The position numbers were made by a program, and so were the translations under genes. From Epulopiscium sp. Nele67-Bin004 (GTDB lineage Bacteria > Bacillota_A > Clostridia > Lachnospirales > Cellulosilyticaceae), in NCBI GenBank assembly GCA_002007315.1, contig LNZQ01000210.1, positions 1 through 42,462 of the forward strand: a stretch of 42,462 nucleotides of DNA, in the 5' to 3' direction. Below, in pieces: positions 8,121 through 16,725 of this stretch. Every line of letters starts with the position of its first letter. The first letter of the stretch is position 1. The notes below the pieces were generated by a model, which was not told the DNA's origin, searched no databases, and saw only the letters and a list, made by a program, of their open reading frames with translations.

Positions 8121-8889
8121 AGGTGACGCAGTACAAATTGCATATGGCGAACATGTCATAGTTGAAAACATAGATATAACTGTAAAAAAAGGTGAAATTA
8201 CTACTATTATCGGACCAAATGGTTCAGGAAAATCAACGGTTTTAAAAGCATTAACAAGGTTGTTGGACTACAAAATTGGTTCAATAACTGTTGATGGTGA
8301 AGAACTTAAAAAAATGCATAGTAAAGATTTGGCACAAAAAATGGGCGTATTGCCACAAAAGCATAATGCCCCGCCAGACTTTACAGTAAAAGATTTAGTT
8401 GCATTTGGGCGTATGCCATACCAAAAATGGTTTAGCGGGAACTCAAAAGAAGATGAAGAAATTATTGAGTGGGCAATGAAAGAAACAGGAGTATATGAAC
8501 TTAGAGATAGGTCAATTCAAGCATGCTCAGGTGGTCAGGCACAACGTGTTTGGATTGCCACTGTTCTTGCACAAAAGCCAGAAATACTTTTTCTTGATGA
8601 ACCAACTACTTATCTTGATATTTCATATCAGCTTGAAACGATGAAATTACTTAAACGTTTAAATAAAAACTTTGGGGTAGGCGTTGTTATGGTGTTGCAT
8701 GATTTAAGCCACGCCCTAGAAGTTAGCGACAAAATTGTCGTTATTAAAGACGGAAAAAAATATTCGGAGGGAACACCAGCCGAAGTTGTTACACCACAAA
8801 TGCTTAAAGAAGTTTATGGTGTAGATTGCGAAATAGTGTTTGTTCCAGGGCGAACGAACCCTGTTATTGCATATTCTGAAATTATATAA
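8110..8889 (+). CDS. FecE/BtuD-family ABC transporter ATP-binding protein
   Basis: 259 aa. Walker A GPNGSGKST at 35-43, signature CSGGQAQR near 139 (Cys in place of the usual Leu), Walker B ILFLDEPT near 160-167, and an H-loop His in the VLHDLSH segment near 197. The family motif for ferric-chelate/cobalamin ATPases (LPQKHNAP at about 82) is present. It overlaps the permease gene by 11 bases. It powers uptake through the adjacent permease. Confidence 0.92.
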   Translation: MQVKGDAVQIAYGEHVIVENIDITVKKGEITTIIGPNGSGKSTVLKALTRLLDYKIGSITVDGEELKKMHSKDLAQKMGVLPQKHNAPPDFTVKDLVAFGRMPYQKWFSGNSKEDEEIIEWAMKETGVYELRDRSIQACSGGQAQRVWIATVLAQKPEILFLDEPTTYLDISYQLETMKLLKRLNKNFGVGVVMVLHDLSHALEVSDKIVVIKDGKKYSEGTPAEVVTPQMLKEVYGVDCEIVFVPGRTNPVIAYSEII

Positions 8890-8902
8890 TAAGGAGAAAA
8901 TT

Positions 8903-10378
8903 ATGGACGGAAAAAAAATAATCAGCAGGCTTAAAAGGCTTGATGAAGTTGAAACTATTAAAGATGTGCAACAGCTTACGCACACGTTGTTTCCAGGAAG
9001 CCACTGCCCACTTATGGGTGCGGCACTTGTTGCAAAAGGTATAAAAGATGCAATGATTATGGTTATTGGAACTGATGAATGTGCATATTACACGAAGTCA
9101 CTTACGCTTAACCCAGACTTTGGTGGGATTAAAGGGCGATGTGTATCTGTTGTTGTTGACACGCATGACGTAACTTTTGGTAGTGCGAAAACGACAGAAG
9201 TTGCATTTGACGAGATGATTAAAGAGTATGACCCTAAATGTGTATTTTTGGTAACAACTTGTGTTATAGAAATTATTGGTGACGATATGGACGCAGTTGC
9301 AGCTGCACTAACAGATAAATACAACTTGCCAGTTATGGCTGTGCACACAGAGCACTTTAAATGTCAAGACCATATGCCAGGGATAGAAAGAACGATTACA
9401 GCATGTGCCGAGATGATGGAAGACCAAGATAAAGGCAAACAAGTAAATGTGCTTGGGCAACGTCTAGGAATTTTTGAAAATACAGAGCTTTACAGCGTGC
9501 TAAAAAATGCAGGTGTTGAAGTTGGACTTATGTTGCCGTCAGGTTGTACAGTTGATGACATCAAAAAAGCACCATCAGCACAAGTAAATATCGTTGTGCA
9601 TGATACAGCACTTCCACTTGCAAAGAAAATGGAAAAAGAGTTTGGCGTGCCATACGTTAACTTTGTTAGATTTGCAAATTTGGAAAGCATTTTAGATAAC
9701 TACAAAAATTTATTTAATTACTTAAATGTGGAACTTCCGCAACAAGTTGTAGAAAATTATGAAGCGACTCAAGATGAGATGAAAGAGGCGAAAAAAGCAC
9801 TTGACGGAGTTACTTATATTTATGGACACACGCCATTTGTACCGTTTGAAATAAATGCTTTTATGATTAGTCTTGGAATGGAGCCACTATTAATCCAAGT
9901 GTCACATCTTGATGGAATTGAAACGTGGAAACAAGAAATTTTGAAAACTCATAATCCATTTACAACTAAGTCGGCAAACATTACGCCACTTCAATATGTG
10001 TATGATGAACTTAAACCAGATTTATACCTTGGACATGAGTATGCGAACAAGCTTAGAGCAAAAGGTATTGCACTTGTGCATACAGATAGAGCGAACCAAA
10101 TGCTTGGGTTTGATGCAACTAGATTTATAGTTAATGCACTTGTGAATTCGGCTGCACTTGCTAAGTCATATCAATCAGGCGAAATGCCAGAGTCAGCAGG
10201 AATGCCAATGCCTATGGGCGGTGGAATGGGTGCTATGATGGGTGGCGGACACCCAGCAGGTGTGCCAAAACACGGTGGCGGTGGACACCCAGCAGGAATA
10301 CCAAAACACGGTGGTGGCGGACACCCAGCAGGCATACCAAAACATACTGGAGGAGGAAGACCACATGGGACTATGTAG
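8903..10378 (+). CDS. NifD-like subunit with His/Gly/Met-rich C-terminal tail
   Basis: 491 aa from the ATG at 8903, which has the SD AAGGAGA; the frame is open further upstream but without a site. Nitrogenase component-1 fold (oxidored_nitro). Three cysteines, C35 (GSHCPLMG), C60 (GTDECAYY) and C120 (TTCVIEIIGDD), fall where NifD has its P-cluster ligands. The FeMo-cofactor Cys/His pattern of NifD is not evident. From about residue 425 the sequence turns into a low-complexity tail: Met/Gly-rich, then three copies of a unit like GGGGHPAGIPKH, to the end. Such tails are seen in Ni- or other metal-handling proteins. The stop overlaps the next start by 14 bases. Confidence 0.85.
   Translation: MDGKKIISRLKRLDEVETIKDVQQLTHTLFPGSHCPLMGAALVAKGIKDAMIMVIGTDECAYYTKSLTLNPDFGGIKGRCVSVVVDTHDVTFGSAKTTEVAFDEMIKEYDPKCVFLVTTCVIEIIGDDMDAVAAALTDKYNLPVMAVHTEHFKCQDHMPGIERTITACAEMMEDQDKGKQVNVLGQRLGIFENTELYSVLKNAGVEVGLMLPSGCTVDDIKKAPSAQVNIVVHDTALPLAKKMEKEFGVPYVNFVRFANLESILDNYKNLFNYLNVELPQQVVENYEATQDEMKEAKKALDGVTYIYGHTPFVPFEINAFMISLGMEPLLIQVSHLDGIETWKQEILKTHNPFTTKSANITPLQYVYDELKPDLYLGHEYANKLRAKGIALVHTDRANQMLGFDATRFIVNALVNSAALAKSYQSGEMPESAGMPMPMGGGMGAMMGGGHPAGVPKHGGGGHPAGIPKHGGGGHPAGIPKHTGGGRPHGTM
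10241..10345 (+). repeat. Tandem 33/36-bp coding repeat (GGGGHPAGIPKH units)
   Basis: Three in-frame copies at 10241-10273 (33 bp, one Gly codon fewer), 10274-10309 and 10310-10345 (36 bp each). Differences between copies are mostly at third codon positions, which suggests selection on the encoded His-rich peptide. Confidence 0.9.
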
Positions 10379-11585
10379 ATTTTTACCAACACCATCAGAT
10401 AGAATGGGGTTACTTTGGACGTTATTAACAATAAAAGAAAGCGTAATTTTGGAGTATGGGCCAGCAGGGACAACTCATTATAGTATGGGATTTTTAGGCA
10501 AACTAGGAATTGACTACAACGAGCAAATTTTCTCAACACATATGAGCGAAGATGATGTTATTATGGGCGATGTATCACGCCTTGAAAATTCTTTAGTTGA
10601 GCTAGACGAAAACTTTTCACCAAAAGTTATATTTGTAGTAGCATCTTCAACATCAGAAGTTATCGGGACAGATATCAAAGGTGTTTGTAGGTATATGCAA
10701 CCAGATATAAATGCAAAAATAATCCCATGCGATGTTGGCGGATTTAGAGGGGATTATAGCATTGGAGTTTCATTTGGATACAATGCAATTGTGAAAAATC
10801 TTGTTAAAGAAGCTGAAAAAACTAATACATTTAACATTATTGGGTTATCAGTTGGAAACTTTAGAGCATTTTCAGACAAAAATGAAATTGTTCGCTTGAT
10901 GAAAGAAACATATGGGCTAGAGCTTTCAACAACTTTGTGTGCAGAAACGACAGTTACTCAAATTGAAAATATGTCACAAGCAAAAGTGAACCTTGTTGTT
11001 GGTGTTGAAGGGCTTGCGGCAGCAAAACATATGGAGAAAAAGTTTGGCGTTCCTTATGTGTACGGTGTTCCTTACGGCTATGAGGGCACAAAACAATGGC
11101 TTATGCAAGTAAGTGAGGCGATAGACTCACAACCAAACCCAGCTGTTATGGGCGAAATAGGCAAAAAAATTATGGGTGCATCTCACTACAAAATGTATGG
11201 AATGATGTTGAAGAAAACGTTAAAAGTTGCAGTTATAGGAGATTATGACAGAGTTGTGGGGCTTTCACAAGCTATGGAAAACCTGGGTGCACAAGTTGAA
11301 ACAAAAATTTGTTTACACACACTAAGAGGAATAGAAAATCCAGCTGAGGACATTTTATATTTTAAAGAAGAAACAGATAGAATTGCAGCAATCGAGCAAC
11401 TAAATGATACTTTCGTTTTATGTGATGAAGTGTCAGCAATGTTATTAAACGATACAAACACATCAATGTGTGTAAATTCTCCAATGGTGTTCAAAAGCCA
11501 AGTTGCAACACATTTACCTATTGTTGGAGTGCACGGAATTGATATGATTAGAGAAAGTTATGATGAATATTTAAGACATTTATAG
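10365..11585 (+). CDS. NifK-like subunit lacking cluster cysteines
   Basis: 406 aa. Start chosen at ATG 10365 because AGGAGGAAGA lies directly upstream; the longer frame back to 10242 only reads the His-tail repeat out of frame. Nitrogenase component-1 fold: YGPAGTTHYS aligns with the NifK YGPQGC region and SSTSEVIGTD with the TTCMAEVIGDD region. At the three positions where NifK has cluster cysteines this protein has T36, I55 and S95; the only nearby cysteines are C4 and C108. It probably pairs with the NifD-like subunit, which would provide most cluster ligands. Translation is coupled to the upstream gene by a 14-base overlap. Confidence 0.85.
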   Translation: MGLCRFLPTPSDRMGLLWTLLTIKESVILEYGPAGTTHYSMGFLGKLGIDYNEQIFSTHMSEDDVIMGDVSRLENSLVELDENFSPKVIFVVASSTSEVIGTDIKGVCRYMQPDINAKIIPCDVGGFRGDYSIGVSFGYNAIVKNLVKEAEKTNTFNIIGLSVGNFRAFSDKNEIVRLMKETYGLELSTTLCAETTVTQIENMSQAKVNLVVGVEGLAAAKHMEKKFGVPYVYGVPYGYEGTKQWLMQVSEAIDSQPNPAVMGEIGKKIMGASHYKMYGMMLKKTLKVAVIGDYDRVVGLSQAMENLGAQVETKICLHTLRGIENPAEDILYFKEETDRIAAIEQLNDTFVLCDEVSAMLLNDTNTSMCVNSPMVFKSQVATHLPIVGVHGIDMIRESYDEYLRHL

Positions 11586-11594
11586 GGGGTTATT

Positions 11595-12722
11595 ATGAAA
11601 TTAGCAAAAGCATTAGCATTAAGCACAGCAGTTATGATGACGACAACGGCATGTAGTTCGGGTTCAGGAACATCAACAGCAACATCAGCACCAACTACAA
11701 CTGTAAGTGAGTCAGCAAAAGAGGAAGTTAAAGAAGAAAAAGAAGAAGTTAAAGATGAATCTAAAGAAGAAAAAGCTGAAGAACCAGTTTCTACGGAATT
11801 TGTTCTTAAACACACATACGATTTAGTTAATATGTATGATGATGTAATTTTAGATGAAATTCCACAAAGAATAGTAACTTTAAGCACATATCCAGTTTTA
11901 TCACTATACGATATGGGTCTAGCTGAAAACTTTGTTGGAGTGCCAACAACTACAACTTTAACTTATCCAGATGATTTACTAGATAATGTTGAAGTGTTGC
12001 CAGGGGTTATGCAAGCAAACTTTGATATTGAGTTAATCGTTGCGATGGAGCCAGACCTTGTGATTTGTCCTGCGACAGCTATGTCTGTGCATGGTGAAAC
12101 GCTGATTGCAGCAGGAATTCCAGTGTATGCAATTGGAATGAGCGATATGAATGGTGAAATGAACGTGTATGAGTATATGAAACACCAAACAGACGTGTTG
12201 ACAGATGCGTTCGCATTAACATCAGAAGCTAAACAAGCTGCGGAAAATATCAACAACAGATTTACGGAGCTTGAGGTAAGACTTGATGAAGTTAGACCAC
12301 AATTTGAGGGACAAACGTATTTGGGGTTAACAATTTCTAGTGTAACGGACTATTATTTACAAACTCCAACTTCAACTCTTGGAACGATGCTTAGTATGAT
12401 TGGGCTACAAGATATATTTGCAGAAGATGAGTCTGTTGAGTCATCACAAGCACACGGAATGTCAGGTCTTGTAAATCTTGAAGATATCGTTGGACTTGAA
12501 ACAGATTTATTAGTTTATGTTGTTTCAGGAGTGCCAACTATTGAAGAAGCACAAGTAAACGTTCAAGCGGCAAAAGACAACAACCCACCAGTTTGGAATG
12601 CAATTCCAGCAGCGTCAAGAGGAGATGAAATTTCTCTTACATCAGCGTATGTTGTAACGGCTGGGGTACAAATTATTGATAGTATGCATGCATTAATTGA
12701 TTTATTGTTAGAGCAACAATAG
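11595..12722 (+). CDS. BtuF/FepB-type substrate-binding lipoprotein
   Basis: 375 aa. A lipoprotein signal ends at C20 (TTTAC-SSGSG). A Ser/Thr linker and a strongly charged K/E stretch (about 37-60) follow, then a periplasmic-binding-protein class III fold: PQRIVTLS near 93 and IELIVAMEPDLVICPA near 140. This is the extracellular receptor expected for the FecCD-type importer in the operon; gene spacing is 9 bases after the NifK-like stop, with SD AGGGGG. The family binds ferric siderophores, heme or cobalamin; the true ligand here is unknown. Confidence 0.85.
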   Translation: MKLAKALALSTAVMMTTTACSSGSGTSTATSAPTTTVSESAKEEVKEEKEEVKDESKEEKAEEPVSTEFVLKHTYDLVNMYDDVILDEIPQRIVTLSTYPVLSLYDMGLAENFVGVPTTTTLTYPDDLLDNVEVLPGVMQANFDIELIVAMEPDLVICPATAMSVHGETLIAAGIPVYAIGMSDMNGEMNVYEYMKHQTDVLTDAFALTSEAKQAAENINNRFTELEVRLDEVRPQFEGQTYLGLTISSVTDYYLQTPTSTLGTMLSMIGLQDIFAEDESVESSQAHGMSGLVNLEDIVGLETDLLVYVVSGVPTIEEAQVNVQAAKDNNPPVWNAIPAASRGDEISLTSAYVVTAGVQIIDSMHALIDLLLEQQ

Positions 12723-12728
12723 TAAAAA

Positions 12729-12762
12729 GGCTACGGGATTGGGTTTCCGTAGCCTTTTTTTT
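12729..12762 (+). terminator. Terminator of the nitrogenase-like operon (repeated type, copy 1)
   Basis: Stem GGCTACGG (12729-12736) / CCGTAGCC (12747-12754), loop GATTGGGTTT, then eight T. An almost identical hairpin occurs at 17794-17825 with one loop base changed. Confidence 0.92.
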
Positions 12763-12863
12763 ATACATAAAATACCTGTTTTCGATAAATTAATATAAAT
12801 TTAACTTGAATTTAACATGGATTCGATATAATAAATTACAAAATAAAACAAAGTGAGGTTAAT

Positions 12864-13976
12864 ATGAAAATTTTTACAAAATCTATATTCAAAATTGCAT
12901 TACTATCTATAGGAGCTATGGGGCTTGTGGGATGTAGCAGTGGAAGTGGACAAACTACAACAGATGCATCAAGTCAAAATTCAACAAATTCAAATGCAAG
13001 TTCAAGTTCAAGTTCAGAAACACCAGCTCAAGCAACAACGAGTCAAGAACCACTAATGGTATATTTAAATGACTTTGATGAAGTTATAATTGATTTATTT
13101 AAAGAAGCAACTGGTTATGATGTTGAAGTTGTTCTTGGAAATGGTGCAGAAACTATGTCTCGTATAGCGGCAGAAAAAAATAACCCTCAGTGGGACGTGG
13201 TTTGGATTGATTCAGCAGCAAGCGTATACAATTTGGCACTACAAGGGCAAGTTATAACAGATTGGGAGCCAGAAAATGCAAGCTTATTAACTGATTTTGC
13301 AAAAGAAATGGTGCCAGATAACAAAGCATTTTATCCAACAGGTATACATGCAGCGGGTGTGCTAGTATATAGAAATGATATATTTGACGAATCAACAGCT
13401 CCAAAAACTTTCGATGATTTATTGATAGCTGATAGAGGTTATGAAATCGGTATGGCTGACCCTGGAGTTGCTGCACCTGCATATCCACTTGCATCATACT
13501 TTATGTACGAAAAAGGTATTGATGGTGGAAAAGAGTGGTTTCAGACGTTATTTTCACAAGGCATGAAAGTGTATCCTAAAAATCCGCAAATTGTTCAAGC
13601 GTTATCAGGTGGAGAAATAAATGTTGCATTACTACAAGAAACAAATGCATATGATATGATTTCGTCTGGTGAGCCAATTTCTATCGTATGGGCAGATGGT
13701 GGTTCTCCTGGTTCTATTCGAGTTGCAGCGATATGTAGTGAAACAGACAACTTAGAAGTTGCACAAGCTTTCGTAAACTTTTTATTAGACCCAGAAACTC
13801 AACAAGCACTTGTTAACACTGGTGACGAAGGATTTTTTGAACCTAGCGTTGTTGGTGCAAATATGAATGATATTAGACTTAATGATGGTGCAACTTTAGG
13901 TTATGCAGATATTTTATGGGCAGCAGAACATGAAGCAGAAATAAAATCTTGGTTTGCTGATATGTCGGTTCAATAG
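12864..13976 (+). CDS. ABC substrate-binding lipoprotein, ferric-iron/AEP (FbpA/PhnS) type
   Basis: 370 aa. Lipoprotein signal with the lipobox LVGC (C24), a Ser/Asn/Thr-rich linker to about residue 60, then a type II binding fold (VYLNDFDEVIIDLFKEATG at 68-86, WDVVWIDSAAS near 112). This family (SBP_bac_1/6/11-like) includes receptors for Fe3+, thiamine, putrescine and 2-aminoethylphosphonate; the sequence alone does not decide. First gene of a four-gene operon with permease, ATPase and a metallohydrolase. SD AGTGAGG. Confidence 0.85.
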   Translation: MKIFTKSIFKIALLSIGAMGLVGCSSGSGQTTTDASSQNSTNSNASSSSSSETPAQATTSQEPLMVYLNDFDEVIIDLFKEATGYDVEVVLGNGAETMSRIAAEKNNPQWDVVWIDSAASVYNLALQGQVITDWEPENASLLTDFAKEMVPDNKAFYPTGIHAAGVLVYRNDIFDESTAPKTFDDLLIADRGYEIGMADPGVAAPAYPLASYFMYEKGIDGGKEWFQTLFSQGMKVYPKNPQIVQALSGGEINVALLQETNAYDMISSGEPISIVWADGGSPGSIRVAAICSETDNLEVAQAFVNFLLDPETQQALVNTGDEGFFEPSVVGANMNDIRLNDGATLGYADILWAAEHEAEIKSWFADMSVQ

Positions 13977-13986
13977 AGGAATTATT

Positions 13987-15681
13987 ATGTCATCAAAGCA
14001 AAATACAGCAGGACACTTGATTGGATTAATACTATTTGTATTAATATTGTTGCCATTGTTTACAGTATTTATACAAATAGTACTTCCACAACTTGACCCA
14101 GAGCAATTTGACTTATCAAACTTATCACTAATTATAGAGGGTTTTGAACGCCCTCTATGGAAAACAGCGTTTTTCAACTCACTAAAATTGGGGGTTGGAA
14201 CGACAACAATAGGTGTATGTCTAGCGACTGTGCTTGCCTACATACGTGTAAATTACGAGTTTGCAGGTCGCAAAATGCTTGATTTAACAGCTTGGATTTT
14301 AATTATAGTACCATCATTTATTTTGGCTCAAGGTTGGATTTTCTTTTCGTCAGGAAATGGAATTGCAGCAGAATGGCTTGGGATATCAGGCTTAAATAAA
14401 TTTATTTTTAGCTATTGGGGACTAGTATTTGTATTAGTTTTATGTAAATTCCCACTTGCTTATATAACAATAAAAAATACGCTTGAATTGTCACCAGCAT
14501 CACTAATACAAGCAGCACAAATGAACGGTGCATCAGCAAAATATATTTGGCTAAAAGTTAGATTGCCACTATGTTTGCCAGCATTTTTGTCATCAGCAAT
14601 GTTAATTTTTATGGATACAATCGGGGATTATGGAATGTCCTCAACTATAACAGCGGCTTTCCCATTTCCAACGTTGCCATACACAATTTACAGCGCAATA
14701 ACAACAACGCCATCAAGATTTGATATGGCGGGAGTTTTATCTTTTTATCTTATAATTTTAATTATTTTTGCTATGACAATACAAAGTTTGGCTATTGGAC
14801 GCAAAAAGTTTGACTTTTTAGGCAATGACACGATGGAAGTTGTGCCAAAAAAATTATCAAAAGGTGGTTCAATTGCTTGCTCAGTTTTTGTAATAGGATT
14901 TTGTTTGTTAGCTTTAGGGGTACCAATTGGTTCAAACATTATTATGTCATTCTCTGATTCAATTAGTATCGGAAGATTTAGTTTTACGTTAGATAACTAT
15001 GTTGAGGTGTTATCAGGGCGAGATAACTTGCTTGGAGGACTAACAAATTCATTAAAAATAGCAGCATCAGCAGCAACGGGCGGGATTATTATTGGATTTT
15101 GCGTTGCATATTTGTTGTCATATTCATCATACAAATACAAAAAAGTTATTGACAGTATGACGCTTATAGCTATGGCTATACCAGGTGTTGTGCTTGGGAT
15201 AGGATACATTTTTGTATGGAACCAAAAATGGCTTGCAAACATCGGAATGGACTTATACGGAAAACCAGAAATATTAATACTGGCAAGCATCGCAACAGCA
15301 ATACCACTAACAAACCGAATATTAGTATCTGGAATGGCAAAAATACCATCTGATTTACTTGTGGCAGGGCAAATGCAAGGTGCAAGTTTCTTTAGATGTA
15401 TAAGAAGTATTTTGTTGCCACTACTTCATGTGACAGTAGTTTCGGCACTGCTTAGTGCGTTTGGTAGCAGTGTATTTAATCTTGCAATAACAACAATTTT
15501 GTTCCCGCCAAGATTTAACACGTTGCCTGTATATATCGCAGATGCATACAACTCATTAAAATTTGGATATTCAGCAGCAGCTACTATTGTAGGTGGTGGA
15601 ATTGTTGTATTAATAATATGTGGACTAGAAATTTTGCTGAAATGGAGAAAAAAACCTAATGAAGACACTACTAAAAATTGA
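13987..15681 (+). CDS. Fused ABC permease, FbpB/AfuB type
   Basis: 564 aa from ATG 13987, preceded by AGAGGA; the frame extends upstream but only into the previous gene. Two homologous halves, each about six membrane segments, each with an EAA-like loop (QAAQMNGASAKYIWLKVRLP near 180; AGQMQGASFFRCIRSILLP near 463). Duplicated permeases of this size are typical of ferric iron and 2-aminoethylphosphonate importers. It overlaps the ATPase gene by 23 bases. Confidence 0.9.
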   Translation: MSSKQNTAGHLIGLILFVLILLPLFTVFIQIVLPQLDPEQFDLSNLSLIIEGFERPLWKTAFFNSLKLGVGTTTIGVCLATVLAYIRVNYEFAGRKMLDLTAWILIIVPSFILAQGWIFFSSGNGIAAEWLGISGLNKFIFSYWGLVFVLVLCKFPLAYITIKNTLELSPASLIQAAQMNGASAKYIWLKVRLPLCLPAFLSSAMLIFMDTIGDYGMSSTITAAFPFPTLPYTIYSAITTTPSRFDMAGVLSFYLIILIIFAMTIQSLAIGRKKFDFLGNDTMEVVPKKLSKGGSIACSVFVIGFCLLALGVPIGSNIIMSFSDSISIGRFSFTLDNYVEVLSGRDNLLGGLTNSLKIAASAATGGIIIGFCVAYLLSYSSYKYKKVIDSMTLIAMAIPGVVLGIGYIFVWNQKWLANIGMDLYGKPEILILASIATAIPLTNRILVSGMAKIPSDLLVAGQMQGASFFRCIRSILLPLLHVTVVSALLSAFGSSVFNLAITTILFPPRFNTLPVYIADAYNSLKFGYSAAATIVGGGIVVLIICGLEILLKWRKKPNEDTTKN

Positions 15682-16723
15682 AAATTTGCAAAAAGATTTT
15701 GGAAAAACTAAAGTTTTAAAAGGAGTAAATCTTGATATAAAAGAAGGCGAAATAATTAGCGTGCTTGGTCCATCAGGTTGTGGAAAGTCTACTATGCTTA
15801 GAATTATATCAGGGATACTACCTCCAGACGAAGGGGTTATCACACTAAGTGGCAACGTTATTTCGGACAAAAAGAAGTCTGTGCCAACAGAAAAGCGAGA
15901 TATGAACATGGTGTTTCAAGACTTTGCACTGTGGCCACATATGAGCGTTAAAGATAACATCACTTTTGGACTAAAAGTTAGAAAAGTTTCTACGCAAGAA
16001 ACAGAAGAAAGACTAAACAAACTGATTGAACTACTTAAACTTAACGGCTTAGTAAATAGATTTCCATCAGAATTATCAGGTGGACAACAACAACGTGTGG
16101 CAATCGCACGTGCATTAATAACTAATCCAGTTATCGTTTTGTTAGACGAGCCGCTTTGTAACTTAGATATTCAGCTTAGAGTTGAGATGCGTACAGAAAT
16201 GGCATACTTATTTAGACAGTTAAAAACAACAGTTTTCCACGTAACGCATGACCCTGCTGAGGCATTTGCAATGGCTGATAGAATAATTATAATGAATAGC
16301 GGGAAAATAGACCAGCTTGATACGCCGCTAGGTTGTTATAAAAATCCACAGACACCAATAGTAGCAGGACTGTTAGGTGCATACAACACAGTTGTAGCAA
16401 AATTTGTTGCTCAAGAAGGTGAGTTTGCCAAAGTTGATGTTGACGGAAATCAATTGTTATGTAAAACTTTCGGCGACACATCACAAAATGTTACACTAAA
16501 ATTTAGACCAGAGGAATGTATATACTCAAAAACTAAAATAGAAAATTCATTCCCAGTAAATGTTGTTGTGTCAACTTTTGAAGGTAGTTGCTACCGAGTT
16601 AAGGCAACAACTGCAAATAATTATTCATTTTCGTTTTTATCAACAGACCAACTAGAGCTTGGAGAAAATGGATTTATATCTATAAATAAAGAAAATCTAT
16701 ACGGATATAGCGAAGGTGCGTAA
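15659..16723 (+). CDS. ABC transporter ATP-binding protein, FbpC/PotA type
   Basis: 354 aa. Walker A GPSGCGKST at 37-45, signature LSGGQQQR near 140, Walker B VIVLLDEPL near 160, and H-loop HVTHDPAEAFAMADR near 195. A C-terminal TOBE-like regulatory region follows from about 240. Length and layout match the ATPases of Fe3+/spermidine/AEP importers. The start lies inside the end of the permease gene, so translation is coupled. Confidence 0.92.
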   Translation: MKTLLKIENLQKDFGKTKVLKGVNLDIKEGEIISVLGPSGCGKSTMLRIISGILPPDEGVITLSGNVISDKKKSVPTEKRDMNMVFQDFALWPHMSVKDNITFGLKVRKVSTQETEERLNKLIELLKLNGLVNRFPSELSGGQQQRVAIARALITNPVIVLLDEPLCNLDIQLRVEMRTEMAYLFRQLKTTVFHVTHDPAEAFAMADRIIIMNSGKIDQLDTPLGCYKNPQTPIVAGLLGAYNTVVAKFVAQEGEFAKVDVDGNQLLCKTFGDTSQNVTLKFRPEECIYSKTKIENSFPVNVVVSTFEGSCYRVKATTANNYSFSFLSTDQLELGENGFISINKENLYGYSEGA

Positions 16724-16725
16724 CA

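Noticed and set aside
10241..10345. Possible CRISPR array
   Set aside because: Three tandem units without spacers, in frame inside a coding sequence.
10242..10364. N-terminal extension of the NifK-like protein rich in Gln/Asn (repeats like ADTQQ)
   Set aside because: It is the His-tail repeat of the upstream gene read in another frame; the AGGAGG and ATG at 10365 give the normal protein start.
10171..10539. Minus-strand frame encoding a Pro/Cys-rich repeat protein
   Set aside because: Antisense shadow of the His-rich repeat, without ribosome binding site or promoter.
6356..11585. True nitrogen-fixing nitrogenase
   Set aside because: K-like subunit lacks cluster cysteines, the D-like subunit lacks an evident FeMo-cofactor pattern, and no nifENB genes are present.
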